Assembly (NCBI RefSeq): GCF_022539505.1
Contig: NC_061514.1
Location: 219,627,837 to 219,691,836, forward strand
DNA: 64,000 bases
Origin: Lolium rigidum
Lineage: Eukaryota; Streptophyta; Magnoliopsida; Poales; Poaceae
Reading direction: 5' to 3'
The position numbers were made by a program, and so were the translations under genes. Of the stretch, positions 45,562 through 57,969 are shown in pieces. The notes under the pieces were generated by a model. It worked only from the letters and a program-made list of their open reading frames with translations, did not search any database and had not been told where the DNA came from. The number at the start of each line of letters is the position of its first letter. The stretch's first letter is position 1.

Positions 45562-47635
45562 TCAAGTAACATCAAGAAAAGAAGCATCAACATCATAATT
45601 TGTTCTAATAATAGAATCAAAAGGAAACTTCATTCTCTTTCTAGGGAAGTGTTCCATACCTTTCTTAAGAGGGAATTGATATTTAATATTTCCTTCTTTC
45701 ATATCAATAATAGCACCAACGGTTCGAAGAAAGGGTCTTCCCAAAATAATAGGACAAGATGCATTGTATTCAATATCCAAGACAACAAAATCAACGGGGA
45801 CAAGGTTATTGTTAACCATAATGTGAACATTGTCAATCCTCCCCAAAGGTTTCTTTATAGAATTATCAACAAGATTAACATCCAAATAACAATATTTCAA
45901 AGGTGGCAAGTCAAGCATATCATAAAGTTTCTTAGGCATAACAGAAATACTTGCACCAAGATCACATAAAGCATTACAATCAAAATCATTGACCTTCATT
46001 TTAATGATGGGCTCCCAACCATCTTCCAACTTCCTAGGAATAGAAGCTTCAAGTTTTAATTCCTCTTCTCTAGCTTTAATGAGAGCATTTGAAATATGTT
46101 TTGTAAAGTCCAAGTTTATAGCACTAGCATTAGGATTTCTAGCAAGTTTTTGCAAGAACTTAATAACTTCAGAGATATGACAATTATCAAAATCAAAACC
46201 ATTATGATCTAAAGCAATGGGATCGTTGTCCCCAATATTCTGAAAAATTTCAACACTTTTATCACAAACAGTTTCAGCAGTTTCAGGCAATTTTGCATGC
46301 TTTGTATTAGAAGTAGAAACATTGCCAACACCAATTATTTTACCATTGATAGTAGGAGGTTTAGCAACATGTGAAGCATCGACATTACTAGTGGTGGTAA
46401 TAGTCCAAACTTTAGCTACATTATTCTCTTTAGCAAGTTTTTCTTCTCTTTCCCACCTAGCATGCAATTCAACCATCATTCTAATATTGTCATTAATTCG
46501 AACTTGGATAGCGTTTGCTGTAGCAAATGACTTAATATCTTTAGTTTCATTAGGCATAACTTTCAGTTTCAAAAGCAGCAAGACTATCAACCTTAGAAGC
46601 AAGAACATCAATTTTACCAAGCTTTTCCTCAACAGATTTGTTAAAAGCAGTTTGTGTACTAATGAATTCTTTAAGCACGACTTCAAGACCAGAGGGTACA
46701 CTCCTACTATTGTTGTAAGAATTACCATGAGAATTACCACTATTAGAAGGATATGGCCTATAGTTGTTGTTACCAAAATTATTCCTATAAGCATTGTTGT
46801 TGAAATCATTATTTTTAATGAAGTTCATATCAACATGCTCTTCTTGAGCAACCAATGAAGCTAAAGGAACATTATTAGGATCAACATGGGATCTACCATT
46901 AACAAACATAGACATAATAACGTCAATCTTATCACTCAAGGAGGAGGTTTCTTCAACAGAATTTACCTTCTTACCTTGAGGAGTCCTTTCAGTGTGCCAT
47001 TCAGAGTAGTTGATCATCATATCATCAAGAAGCTTTGTTGCAGCACCCAAAGTGATGGATATAAAAGTACCTCCAGCAGACTGAATCCAATAGGTTCCTT
47101 GAAGAAAAATTTAATCCTGCATAAAAGGTTTGGATGATCATCCAAGTAGTTAGTCCATGGGTAGGGCAATTCTTTACCAAAGATTTCATTCTTTCCCATG
47201 CTTGGGCAACATGTTCATTATCCAATTGCTTAAAATTCATAATGCTAATTCTCAAAGATTAGCAGGAGGATAATATCTTCCAATGAAAGCATCTTTACAT
47301 TTAGTCCATGCATCAATACTATTCTTAGGCAAAGATAGCAACCAATCTTTAGCTCTTCCTCTTAAGGAGAAAGGAAACAATTTCAGTTTTATAATATCCC
47401 CATCTACATCCTTATACTTCTGCATTTCACAAAGTTCAACAAAATTATTAAGATGGGAAGCAGCATCATCAGTACTAACACCAGAAAATTGCTCTCTCAT
47501 AACATGATTTAGTAAAGCAGGTTTAATTTCATAAAATTCTGCTGTAGCAGCAGGTGGAGCAATAGGAGTGCATATGAAATCATTATTGTTGGTGCTAGTG
47601 AAGTCACACAACTTAGTGTTCTCAGGAGTACTCAT
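45562..47635 (-). pseudogene. Gypsy/Athila-like gag-protease, frameshifted
   Basis: Gag begins at 47635 (MSTPENTKLCDFTS) and contains the retrotransposon gag core (HLNNFVELCEMQK, RGRAKDWLLSLP, WTKCKDAFIGRYYPP). An asparagine-rich segment follows (46550-47050), then a C-terminal piece (45562-46809) with the aspartic protease motif ALCDLGASISVMPKKL and the flap-side ILGRPFLRT. At least three frame changes (near 47250, 47080 and 46560) break it. The protein ends in a stop soon after the protease instead of running into reverse transcriptase. In the family gag builds the particle and the protease cleaves the polyprotein. DLGAS in place of DS/TG is common in Athila-type proteases. Confidence 0.85.
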
Positions 47636-47813
47636 TTTAACAATAATAAAAATAAGTAAAGCAAACCGAATTAAATAGAGTAAAACAAGTAACTATTTTT
47701 TTTGCGTTTTTGATATGAGGAAAGCAAACAAGACAGAAAATAAAATAAAGCAAGACAATAAACAAAGTAAAGAGATTGGGTGTGAGAGACTCCCCTTGCA
47801 GCGTGTCTTGATC

Positions 47814-47831
47814 TCCCCGGCAACGGCGCCA
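47814..47831 (-). other. Primer-binding site (tRNA-Asp) of E3
   Basis: TCCCCGGCAACGGCGCCA on plus, an exact tRNA-Asp 3' end, 11 bases from the LTR edge at 47843. Confidence 0.9.
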
Positions 47832-47842
47832 GAAAAAGTGCT

Positions 47843-49440
47843 TGATAACGCGTGAAGCACACGTCCATTGGGAACCCCAAGAGGAAGGTGTGATGCGTAC
47901 AGCAGCAAGTTTTCCCTCAGTAAGAAACCAATGTTATCGAACCAGTAGGAGATGAAGGCCACGTGAAGGTTGTTGGTGAAGGAGTGTAGTGCGGCGCAAC
48001 ACCAGGGATTCCGGCGCCAACGTGGAACCTGCACAACACAATCAAAGTACCTTTCCCCAACTTAACAGTGAGGTTGTCAATCTCACCGGCTTGCTGTAAA
48101 CAAAGGATTAAACGTATGGTGTGGAGAATGATGTTTGCTTGCAAAGAACAACAGAGAATAATGATTGCAGTAGGTTGTATTTCAGATGTAAAAGAATGGA
48201 CCAGGGTCCACAGTTCACTAGTGGTGTCTCTCCAATAAGATAAATAACACGTTGGGTGGACAAATTACAGTTGGGCAATTGACAAATAGAGAGGGCATAA
48301 CAATGCACATACATATCATGATGACTACTATGATATTTACTTAGGGCATTACGACAAAGAACATAGACCGCTATCCAACATGCATCTATGCCTAAAAAGT
48401 CCACCTTCGGGTTAGCATCCGCACCCCTTCCAGTATTAAGTTGCAAACAACAGACAATTGCATTAAGTACTGTGCGTAATGTCAACAATACAAATATCCT
48501 TAGAAAAAGCATTGATGTTTTGTCCCTAGTGGCAACAACACATCCATAACCTTAGAACTTTCTGTCACTGTCCCAGATTCAATGGAGGCATGAACCCACT
48601 ATCGAGCATAAATACCCCTCTTGGAGTTACAAGTATCAACTTGGCCAGAGCCTCTACTAGCAACGGAGAGCATGCAAGATCATAAACAACACATATATGA
48701 TAGATCGATAATCAACTTGACATAGTATTCCATATTCATCGGATCCCAACAAACACAACATGTAGCATTACAATAAGATGATCTTGATCATGATAGGCAG
48801 CTCACAAGATCTAAACATGATGGCACAATAGGAGAAGACAACCATCTAGCTACTGGTATGGACCCATAGTCCAAGGATGAACTACTCACGCATCAGTCCG
48901 GAGGCGGGCATGGTGATGTAGAGCCGTCCGGTGATGATTCCCCTCTCCGGCAGGGTGCCGGAGGTGATCTTCAGAACCTCCCGAGATGGGGTTGACGGCG
49001 GCGGTGTCTCAGTAACTTTTCTCGTATCGTGGCTCTCGATACTAGGGTTTTCCGAGACGAAGGAATATATAGGCGAAGAGGCAGCGTCGGGGGAGCCAGG
49101 GGGTGGGCTCCCCACACCTGGGCGTGCCAGGGGGGTAGGCCGCGCCACCCTATGGGGTGGCCCCCCTGCTGGCCGCCTCCGACTCTTCTTCGGTGTTCTG
49201 GAATTCTCCGTGGAAAATAGGGCCGTGGGCTTTTGTTTCGTCCAATTCCGAGAATATTTCCTGTGTACGATTTCTGAAACCAAAAATAGCAGAAAACAGG
49301 AACTGGCGCTTCGGCATCTTGTTAATAGGTTAGTACCGGAAAATGCATAAAAATGATATAAAGTGTACATAAAACATGTGAGTATTGTCATAAAACTAGC
49401 ATGGAACATAAGAAATTATAGATACGTTTGAGACGTATCA
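47843..49440 (-). repeat. 5' LTR of E3 (1598 bp)
   Basis: TGATAACGCG to GACGTATCA on plus. A TATATA motif near 49066-49071 could serve as the minus-strand promoter core. Closely similar to the split left LTR. Confidence 0.9.
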
Positions 49441-49445
49441 AGCAA

Positions 49446-52400
49446 CTTGAATGCTTGCTATATGACATAAGAAGACAATGTGCTTTGGTTTTTCATTTTT
49501 CTGATTTTTTTTGAATTTTATGCCCATTTTAATCTTGCTCAAATCCTAGGTTTGACCAAGATTTAAACAAGTTTAAAACATGAAAATGGAAAGGTAAGCC
49601 TGGATCCTTCTTAGTCACTCTAAAATGAAGCTTTTGGGAGGTTCTTGAAATTTTTATGTTTGAAACCCAAAACTACTTCTCTTCATGCTTGACTTCGATA
49701 GAGTTTAGGGTTAGAGTTAGATACATGATTTGTCTGGTTTGAATATGTCTAGACCTTGCTTATCAACTTGAATGCTTACTATATGACATAAGAACGCTAT
49801 GTGCTTTGGTTTTTCATTTTTTCTGAATTTTTATGCCCATTTGAATCTTGGTCAACTCTAGGTTTGACCAAGATTAAACAAGTTTAAAACATGAAAATGA
49901 AAAGGTAAGCTTGGATACTTCTTAGTCACTCTAAAATGAAGGTTTTGGGAGGTTTTTAAAATTTCCATGTTTGAAACCCAAAACCACATCTCTTCATGTT
50001 TGACTTCATAAGACAGAGTTTAGGGTTGGGGGTAGATACATGCTTTTTCTGGTTTGAATATGTCTAGACCTTGTTTATCAACTTGAATGCTTACTATATG
50101 ACATAAGAAGGCTATGTGCTTTGGTTTTTCATATTTTGATTTTTTTTGAATATTTATGCCCATTTGAATCTTGGTTAAATCCTAGGTTTGACCAAGATTT
50201 AAACAAGTTTAAAACATGAAAATGAAAAGGTAAGTATGGATCCTTCTTATTGACTCTAAAATGAAGCTTTTGGGAGGTTTTTCAAATTTCCATGTTCGAA
50301 ACCCAAAACCACTTCTCTTCATGCTTGACTTCATAAGACATAGTTTAGGGTTAGGGGTATACACATGATTGTCTGGTTTGAATATGTCTAGACCTTGTTT
50401 ATCAACTTGAATGGTTACTATATGAGAGAAGAAGACTATGTGCTTTGGTTTTTCAATTTTTTTTTCTGATTTTTTATGCCGATTTGAATCTTGGTCAAAT
50501 TCTAGGTTTGACCAAGATATAAACAAGTTTTAAACATGAAAATGAAAAGGTAAGCCTGGATCTTTCTTAGTCACTCTAAAATGAAGCTTTTGGGAGGTTT
50601 TTGAAATTTCCATTTTGAAACCCCAAACCACTTCTCTTCAGGCTTGTCTTCATAAGACATAGTTTAGGGTTAGGGGTAGATACATGCTTTTTCTGGTTTG
50701 AATATGTCTAGACCTTGTTTATCAACTTCAATACTTACTATATGACATAAGAAGGCTATGTGCTTTGGTTTTTCATTTTTTTCTGAATTTTTATGCCCAT
50801 TTGAATCTTGGTAAAATCCTAGATTTGACCAAGGTTTAAACAAGTTTAAAACATGAAAATGAAAAGGTAAGCCTAGATACTTCTTAGTCACTCTAAAATG
50901 AATCTTTTGGGAGGTTTTCTAAATTTCCATGTTTGAAACCAAAAACCACTTCTCTTCATGCTTGACTTCATAAGACATAGTTTAGGGTTAGCGGGTAGAT
51001 ACATTCTTTTTCTGGTTTGAATATGTCTAGACCTTGTTTATACTCTTGAATGCTTACTATACGACATAAGAAGGCTATGTGCTTTGATTTTTCATTTTTT
51101 TTTTTTAATTTTTATGCCCATTCGAATCTTGGTAAAATCATAGGTTTGACCAAGATTTAAACAATTTAAAAAATGAAAATGAAAAGGTAAGCCTGGATCC
51201 TTCTTAGTCACTCTAAAATGAAGCTTTTGGGGGGTTTTTGAAATTTCCATGTTTGAAACCCAAAACCACTTATCTTCATGCTTGACTTCATAAGACAGAG
51301 TTTAGGGTTAGGGGTAGATACATGCTTTTTTGGTTTGAATATGTCTAGACCTTGTTTATCAACTTGAATGCTTACTATATGACATAAGAAGGCTATGTGC
51401 TTTGGTTTTTCTTTTTTTGATTTTTTCTGAATTTTTATGCCCATTTGAATCTTTGTCAAATCCTAGGTTTGACCAAGATTTAAATAAGTTTAAAACATGA
51501 AAATGAAAAGGTATGCCTGGATCCTTCTTAGTCACTGTAAAATGAAGTTATTGTGAGGTTTTTGAAATTTCCATGTTTGAAACACAAAACCACTTCTCTT
51601 CATGCTTGACTTCATAAGACAAAGTTTAGGGTTAGGGTGTAGATACATGATTTGTTTGGTTTGAATATGTCTAGACCTTGTTTATCAACTTGAATGCTTG
51701 CTATATGACATAAGAAGACAATGTGCTTTGGTTTTTCATTTTTCTGATTTTTTTGAATTTTATGCCCATTTTAATCTTGCTCAAATCCTAGGTTGACCAA
51801 GATTTAAACAAGTTTAAAACATGAAAATGGAAAGGTAAGCCTGGATCCTTATTAGTCACTCCAAAATGAAGCTTTTGGTAGGTTCTTGAAATTTTTATGT
51901 TTGAAACCCAAAACCACTTCTCTTCATGCTTGACTTCGATAGAGTTTAGGGTTAGGGTTAGATACATGATTTGTCTGGTTTGAATATGTCTAGCCCTTGC
52001 TTATAAACTTGAATGCTTACTATATGACATAAGAAGGCTATGTGCTTTGGTTTTTCATTTTTTCTGAATTTTTATGCCCATTTGAATCTTGGTCAAATCC
52101 AAGGTTTGACCAAGATTTAAACAAATTTAAAACATGAAAATGAAAAGGTAAGCCTGCACACTTCTTAGTCACTCTAAAATGAAGCTTTTGGGAGGTTTTT
52201 GAAATTTCCATGTTTGAAACCCAAAACCACTTCTCTTCATGTTTGACTTCATAAGACAGAGTTTAGGGTTAGGGGGTAGATACATGCTTTTTCTGGTTTG
52301 AATATGTCTAGACCTTGTTTATAGACTTAAATGCTTACTATATGACATAAGAAGGCTATGTGCTTTGGTTTTTCATTTTTTGATTTTTTTTGAATTTTTA

Positions 52401-53589
52401 TGCCCATTTGAATCTTGGTTAATTCCTAAGTTTGAGCAAGATTTGAACAAGTTTAAAACATGAAAACGAAAAGGTAAGCATGGATCCTTCTTAGTCACTC
52501 TAAAATGAAGCTTTTGGGAGGTTTTTGAAATTTCCATGTTTGAAACCCAAAACCACTTCTCTTCATGCTTGACTTCATAACACATAGTTTAGGATTAGGG
52601 GTAGATACATGATTGTCTGGTTTGAATATGTCTAGACCTTGTTTATCAACTTGAATGCTTACTATATGAGAGAAGAAGACTATGTGCTTTTGTTGTTCAA
52701 TTTTTTCTGAATTTTTATGCCCATTTGAATCTTGGTAAAATCCTAGGTTTGACCAAGATTTAAACAAGTTTAAAACATGAAAATGAAAAGGTAAGCCTGT
52801 ATACTTCTTAGTCACTCTAAAATGAAGCTTTTGGGAGGTTTTTGAAATTTCCATGTTTGAAATCGAAAACCACTTCTCTTCATGCTTGACTTCATAAGAC
52901 ATAGTTTAGGGTTAGGGGGTAGATACATGCTTTTTCTGGTTTGAATATGTCTAGACCTTGTTTATCAACTTGAATGCTTACTATATGACATAAGAAGGCT
53001 ATGTGCTTTGGTTTTTCATTTTTTGAATTTTTATGCCCATTTGAATCTTATTAAAATCCTAGGTTTGACCAAGATTTAAAACATGAAAATGAAAAGGTAA
53101 GCCTGGATACTTCTTAGTCACTCTAAAATGAAGCTTTTGGGAGGTTTTTGAAATTTCCATGTTTGAAACCCAAAACCACTTCTCTTCATGCTTGACTTCA
53201 TAAGACATAGTTTAGGGTTAGCGGATAGATACATGCTTTTTCTGGTTTGAATATGTCTAGACCATGTTTATACTCTTGAATGCTTACTATAAGATATAAG
53301 AAGGCTATGTGCTTTGATTTTTCGTTTTTTTTAAAATTTTTATGCCCATTCGAATCTTGGTAAAATCATAGGTTTGACCAAGATTTAAACAATTTTAAAA
53401 CATGAAAATGAAAAGATAAGCCTGGATCCTTCTTAGTCACTCTAATATGAATCTTTTGGCAGGTTTTTGAAATTTCCATATTTGATACCCAAAACCACTT
53501 ATCTTCATGTTTGACTTCATAAGATAGAGTTTAGGGTTAGGGGTAGATACATGCTTTTTCTGGTTTGAATATGTCTAGACCTTGTTGCT
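49446..53589. repeat. Tandem array of about 320-bp units, block 3
   Basis: About 13 units, continuing block 2 after E3. The last unit is cut within CTAGACCTTGTT by the LTR at 53590. The same inverted repeat and telomere-like motif recur; the 135-aa minus-strand ORF at 52495-52902 spans more than one unit and is not preserved elsewhere. Confidence 0.9.
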
Positions 53590-55187
53590 TGTAACGGTAA
53601 AGCACGCGTCCGTTGGAAACCCCAAGAGGAAGGTATGATGAGTACAATAGTGATTTTTCCCTTAGTAAGAAACCAAGGTTATCGAACCAGTAGGAGATGA
53701 AGATCACGTGAAGGTTGTTGGTGAAGGAGTGTAGTGCGGCGCAACACCAGGGATTCCGGTGCCAACGTGGAACCTACACAACACAATCAAACTACTTTGC
53801 CCCAACTTAACAGTGAGGTTGTCAATCTCACCAGCTTGCTGAAAACAAATGATTAAACGTATGGTGTGGAAAATGATGTTTGCTTGCAGAAAACAAAAGA
53901 GAACAATGATTGCAGTAGGTTGTATTTCAGATGTAAAAGAATGGACCGGGGTCCACAGTTCACTAGTGGTGTCTCTCCAATAAGATAAATAACATGTTGG
54001 GTAAACAAATTACAGTTGGGAAATTGACAAATAGAAAGGGCATAACAATGCACATACATATCATGATGACTACTATGAGATTTACTTAGGGCATTACGAC
54101 AAAGAACATAGACCGCCATCCAGCATGCATCTATGCCTAAAAAGTCCACCTTCGGGTTAGCATCCGCACCCCTTCCAGTATTAAGTTGCAAGCAACCGAC
54201 AATTGCATTAAGTACTGTGCGTAATGTAAACAACACAAATATCCTTAGACAAAGCATTGATGTTTTATCCCTAGTGGCAACAAGCACATCCACAACCTTA
54301 GGGGTTGTCTGTCACTCCCAGCATTCAATGGAGACATGAACCCACTATCTAGCATAAATACTCCCTCTTGGAGTTACAAGTATCAACTTGGCCAGAGCCT
54401 CTACTAGCATCGGAGAGCATGCAAGATCATAAACAACACATATATGATAGATCAATAATCAACTTGACATAGTATTCCATATTCATCGGATCCCAACAAA
54501 CACAACATGTAGCATTACAATAAGATGATCTTGATCATGATAGGCAGCTCAGAAGATCTAAACATGATGGCACAATAGGAGGAGACAACCATCTAGCTAC
54601 TGCTATGGACCCGTAGTCCAAGGATGAACTACTCACGCATCAGTCCGGAGGCGGGCATGGTGATGTAGAGCCGTCCGGTGATGATTCCCCTCTCCGGCAG
54701 GGTGCCGGAGGAGATTTTCGGAACCCCCCCGAGTTAGGGTTGACGGCGGCGGCGTCTCTGGAACTGTTCTGGTATTTTGCCTCTCGGTACTAGGGTTTTC
54801 GGGGACGAAGGAATAAATAGGCGAAGGGGCAGCATCGGGGGAGCCAGGGGGCTCCCTCCCCACGTCACGGCGCGACAGTGGGGCCCCCCGCGCCGCCATA
54901 TGGGGAGGGCCCCCTGCTGGCCTTCCTCGACTCCTCTTTGGTCTTCTGGAACACTCCGTGGAAAATAGGGTCGTGGGCTTTTGTTTCGTCCAATTCCGAG
55001 AATATTTGTAAAACAACTTTTCTGAAATCAAAAACAGCAGAAACGGGAACTGGCACTATGGCATCTTGTTAATAGGTTAGTCCCAGAAAATGCATAAAAA
55101 CATTATAAAGTGTGAATAAAACATGTAGGTATTGTCATCAAACTAGCATGGAACATAAGAAATTATAGATACGTTGGGGACGTATCA
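53590..55187 (-). repeat. LTR of Gypsy element E4
   Basis: Begins TGTAACGGTAAAGCACGCG (a variant of the E3 LTR start) and ends GGGGACGTATCA. It is the 3' LTR, since the purine-tract side and tail follow at 55188. Confidence 0.85.
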
Positions 55188-55797
55188 AGCATCCCCAAGC
55201 TTAGTTCCTACTCGCCCTCGAGTAGGTAAACAGTAAAGAATAATTTCTGAAGTGACATGCTACCAACATAATCTTGATCAATACTATTGTAAAGCATATG
55301 AGATGAATGAAGTGACTCAAAGCAATGGTCTATAGTTTGCTAACAAAAAGATAATGACTAGACAACTGAATCATATAGCACAAACTTTTCATGAATAGTG
55401 CTTTCAAGACAAGCATCAAAAGTCTTGCATAAGAGTTAACTCATAAAGCAATAGATTCTTAATAAAAGGTTTTGAAGCAACACAAAGGAAGATTTAAGTT
55501 TCAGCAATTGCCTTCAACTTTCAACATGCATACCTCATGGATAATTGTCAACACAAAGTAATATAATAAGTGCAATAAGCAAGTATGTAAGAATCAATAC
55601 ACACAGTTGACACAAGTGTTTGCTTCTAAGATAGAAAGAAGTAGGTAAACTGACTCAACATAAAGTAAAAGAAAGGCCCTTCGCAGAGGGAAGCAGGGAT
55701 TAAATCATGTGCTAGAGCTTTTTAAGTTTTGAAATCATAAAGAGAGCATAAAAATAAAGTTTTGAGAGGTGTTTGTTGTTGTCAACGAATGGTAGTG
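55188..55797 (-). mobile_element. E4 internal tail, interrupted by CACTA
   Basis: The same tail as 42932-43500, in order, until the CACTA terminus at 55798. The rest of E4 must lie beyond the window. Confidence 0.85.
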
Positions 55798-56099
55798 CAC
55801 TACAAGAAAAGTTTCCATGGCCGACGAAGTTGAAGTCGCGCCGTGGTTGCTGGTGTACCATGGCCGACGATTTTGGGTTTGTCCGTTTTGCATGTCAAAA
55901 CGTTTTTTTTCTCGTTTTTGAGGCCACCTAGCCCGACGAAAACGGCCAAAATGTGGCGTATGGTGTCCCGGGACGTGGTGCATCTCGAATTCTCGGGTTC
56001 ACCGGCCGAGTCAACGCAAATCCGCACCGCCGAGGGATGTAGGGCCCAGATGGCAGCCTCTATGGCATTGTTTTTTTTCTCGATCGCGCCATCTCGTTC

Positions 56100-57309
56100 A
56101 ACGCTCTCCGATCGAGCCGTTTACGATGCAGGATCATGGGTCCCACATGTCATCCTCTATGAACCAAAATTCTTTCTATTCTTGGATTTTTTTGACCCCC
56201 TGATTTCTGGATACTTCCTTTTTCTTTTGATCCCTTGCCGCCTTGGAAACGTTGAGACCGCTGTCGCTAATTGGGACCCGCATGTCATCCTCTATGAGCA
56301 ATCAACTTTCTTTTCTTGGAGTTTTTTTTGGCACCTCAAATTTGGTCACTTGCCTTTTTCTTTCGATCCCCTGCCGCCTCTCAAACGGTGATACCGCTGC
56401 TGCTAAATGGGACCCGCATGTCATCCTCTATGTACTATAAAACTTTCTTTTCTTGGATTTTGTTGGCACCTCATATTTGGTCACTTACCTTTTTCTTTCG
56501 ATCCCCTGCCGCCTCTCAAACGGTGAGACCGCTGCTGCTAAATGGGACCCGCATGTCATCCTCTATGTACTATAAAACTTTCTTTTCTTGGATTTTTTTG
56601 GAACCTCATATTTGGTCACTTGCCTTTTTCTTTCGATCACGTGCCGCCTCTCAAACGTTGAGACCGCTGCTGCTAAATGGGACCCGCATGTCATCCTCTA
56701 TGTACTATAAAACTTTCTTTTCTTGGATTTTTTTGGAACCTCATATTTGGTCACTTGCCTTTTTCTTTCGATCCCCTGCCGCATCTCAAACGGTGATACC
56801 GCTGCTGCTAATTGGGACCCGCATGTCATCCTCTATGTACAATCAAGTTTCTTTTCTTGAATTATTTTTGGCTAATCATATTTGGTCACTTGCCTTTTTC
56901 TTTCGATCTCATGCCACGTTTGAAACATTGAGGACCCTGCTGGCTCATGGGACCCGCATGTCATCCTCTATGTGCTATAAAAGTTTATTTTCTTGGGTTT
57001 TTTTTCACCCTCTGATTTTTGGCTATTTCCTTTTCCTTTCGATCCCTTGCCGCCTTGGAAACATTGAGTAAGCTGCTGACTCATGGGACCCACATGTCAT
57101 CCTCTATGTACAATCAACTTTCTTTTTCTTTTGATCTCAAGCCGCATTTGAAACGTTGAGACCGCTGCTGCTAATTGGGACCCGCATGTCATCCTCTATG
57201 TACAATAAAGTTTCTTTTCTTGGATTATCTTTGGCTCCTGATATTTTGCCACTTGCCTTTTTCTTTCGATCTCATGCCGCCTTTGAAATGTTGAGTAAGC
57301 TGCTGGCTC
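56100..57309. repeat. CACTA subterminal tandem repeats, left block
   Basis: Nine copies of GCATGTCATCCTCT or a close variant, mostly 134-138 bp apart, each followed by TTTCTTTTCTTGGATT and a GATCCCCTGCCGCC box. The long plus-strand ORF at 56316-57071 is only the repeat read through. Confidence 0.85.
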
Positions 57310-57962
57310 TGTAACATCCCAATTTTTAAAATTTCAAACCTCATGCATTGCATTCATAAGCATCATGACATCGTTGCATTATAAGAGAAACTCAAAGTTA
57401 TTTCAAAACCCCGAACCCTAAATGGCGTTATTAGCCACTTAGGCGTGTACGCGAACTTTGGTTTCAAACGTATTTTATTTTGTCTCAAATATGGTTCCAT
57501 AGTGAAGCTCTTTTCACAAGAAATCCATCGATATCTCATTTGCATTTTTCGGAGTATTTTTGGCGCCTCAAATGCATTTATAAAATAAGAGAAGAGGATA
57601 GAAAAAAAAAAGAAAAAAAGGGAAAGAGAGGCCGACCCAACTGGGCCAACCGAATGGCCCAGCCAGCCAACCCCTCCCCGCGCCCCCTCCCTCTCTTTCC
57701 TCCCTGGGCCGCACTAGGCCAGCCCACCTGGCTCCCTCCCTCTCCTCTCCCTCCTTCCCCTGGGCCGAGCCGACCCATGCCACCGGCCCAACCGCGCGCC
57801 TCCACACGCACGCACGCGCGCCTGTCGCCCCGCGTCGTCCCCAACCGCCGCCCCTGCACGCACACAACGCACGCACACGACGCCCCTGGCCACGAACTCA
57901 CTCCCGCCGGCCACTTCCCCCACCTCCCCACCTCGCCTCTCCTCTCCGTCCGAGGCTACCCC

Positions 57963-57969
57963 TATAAAG
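57963..57969 (+). promoter_or_regulatory. TATA box in the solo LTR
   Basis: TATAAAG within CCCCTATAAAGGCCCC, preceded by a CT-rich stretch, in the same relative place as in the E5 LTRs. Confidence 0.45.

Larger units (their letters stand above)
37034..49440 (-). mobile_element. Gypsy (Athila-like) element E3, gag-protease only, with insert in its 3' LTR
   Basis: Inserted in the array with duplication ATCAA (37029-37033) and AGCAA (49441-49445, one mismatch). The 5' LTR is 47843-49440, the PBS 47814-47831, the gag-protease remnant 45562-47635, the tail 42932-45545, and the 3' LTR 42641-42931 plus 37034-38345, split by a 4.3-kb insert (38346-42640). No reverse transcriptase, RNase H or integrase lies between the protease and the tail. 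PBS type and the protease motif DLGAS point to the Athila lineage. Confidence 0.85.

Noticed and set aside
47814..47831. tRNA-Asp-like sequence (also at 2247 and 31172)
   Set aside because: Only the 3' 18 bases are present, next to LTR edges: primer-binding sites, not tRNA genes.
52495..52902. 135-aa minus-strand ORF in the satellite array, similar to many 60-105-aa ORFs in other units
   Set aside because: Unit lengths (308-335 bp) are not multiples of three and frames break at T-runs; no unit-to-unit frame conservation and no known domain.
56316..57071. 251-aa plus-strand ORF with repeated peptide blocks
   Set aside because: It is the 135-138-bp CACTA subterminal repeat read in a frame that happens to stay open (four units differ by multiples of 3); other copies do not keep the frame.
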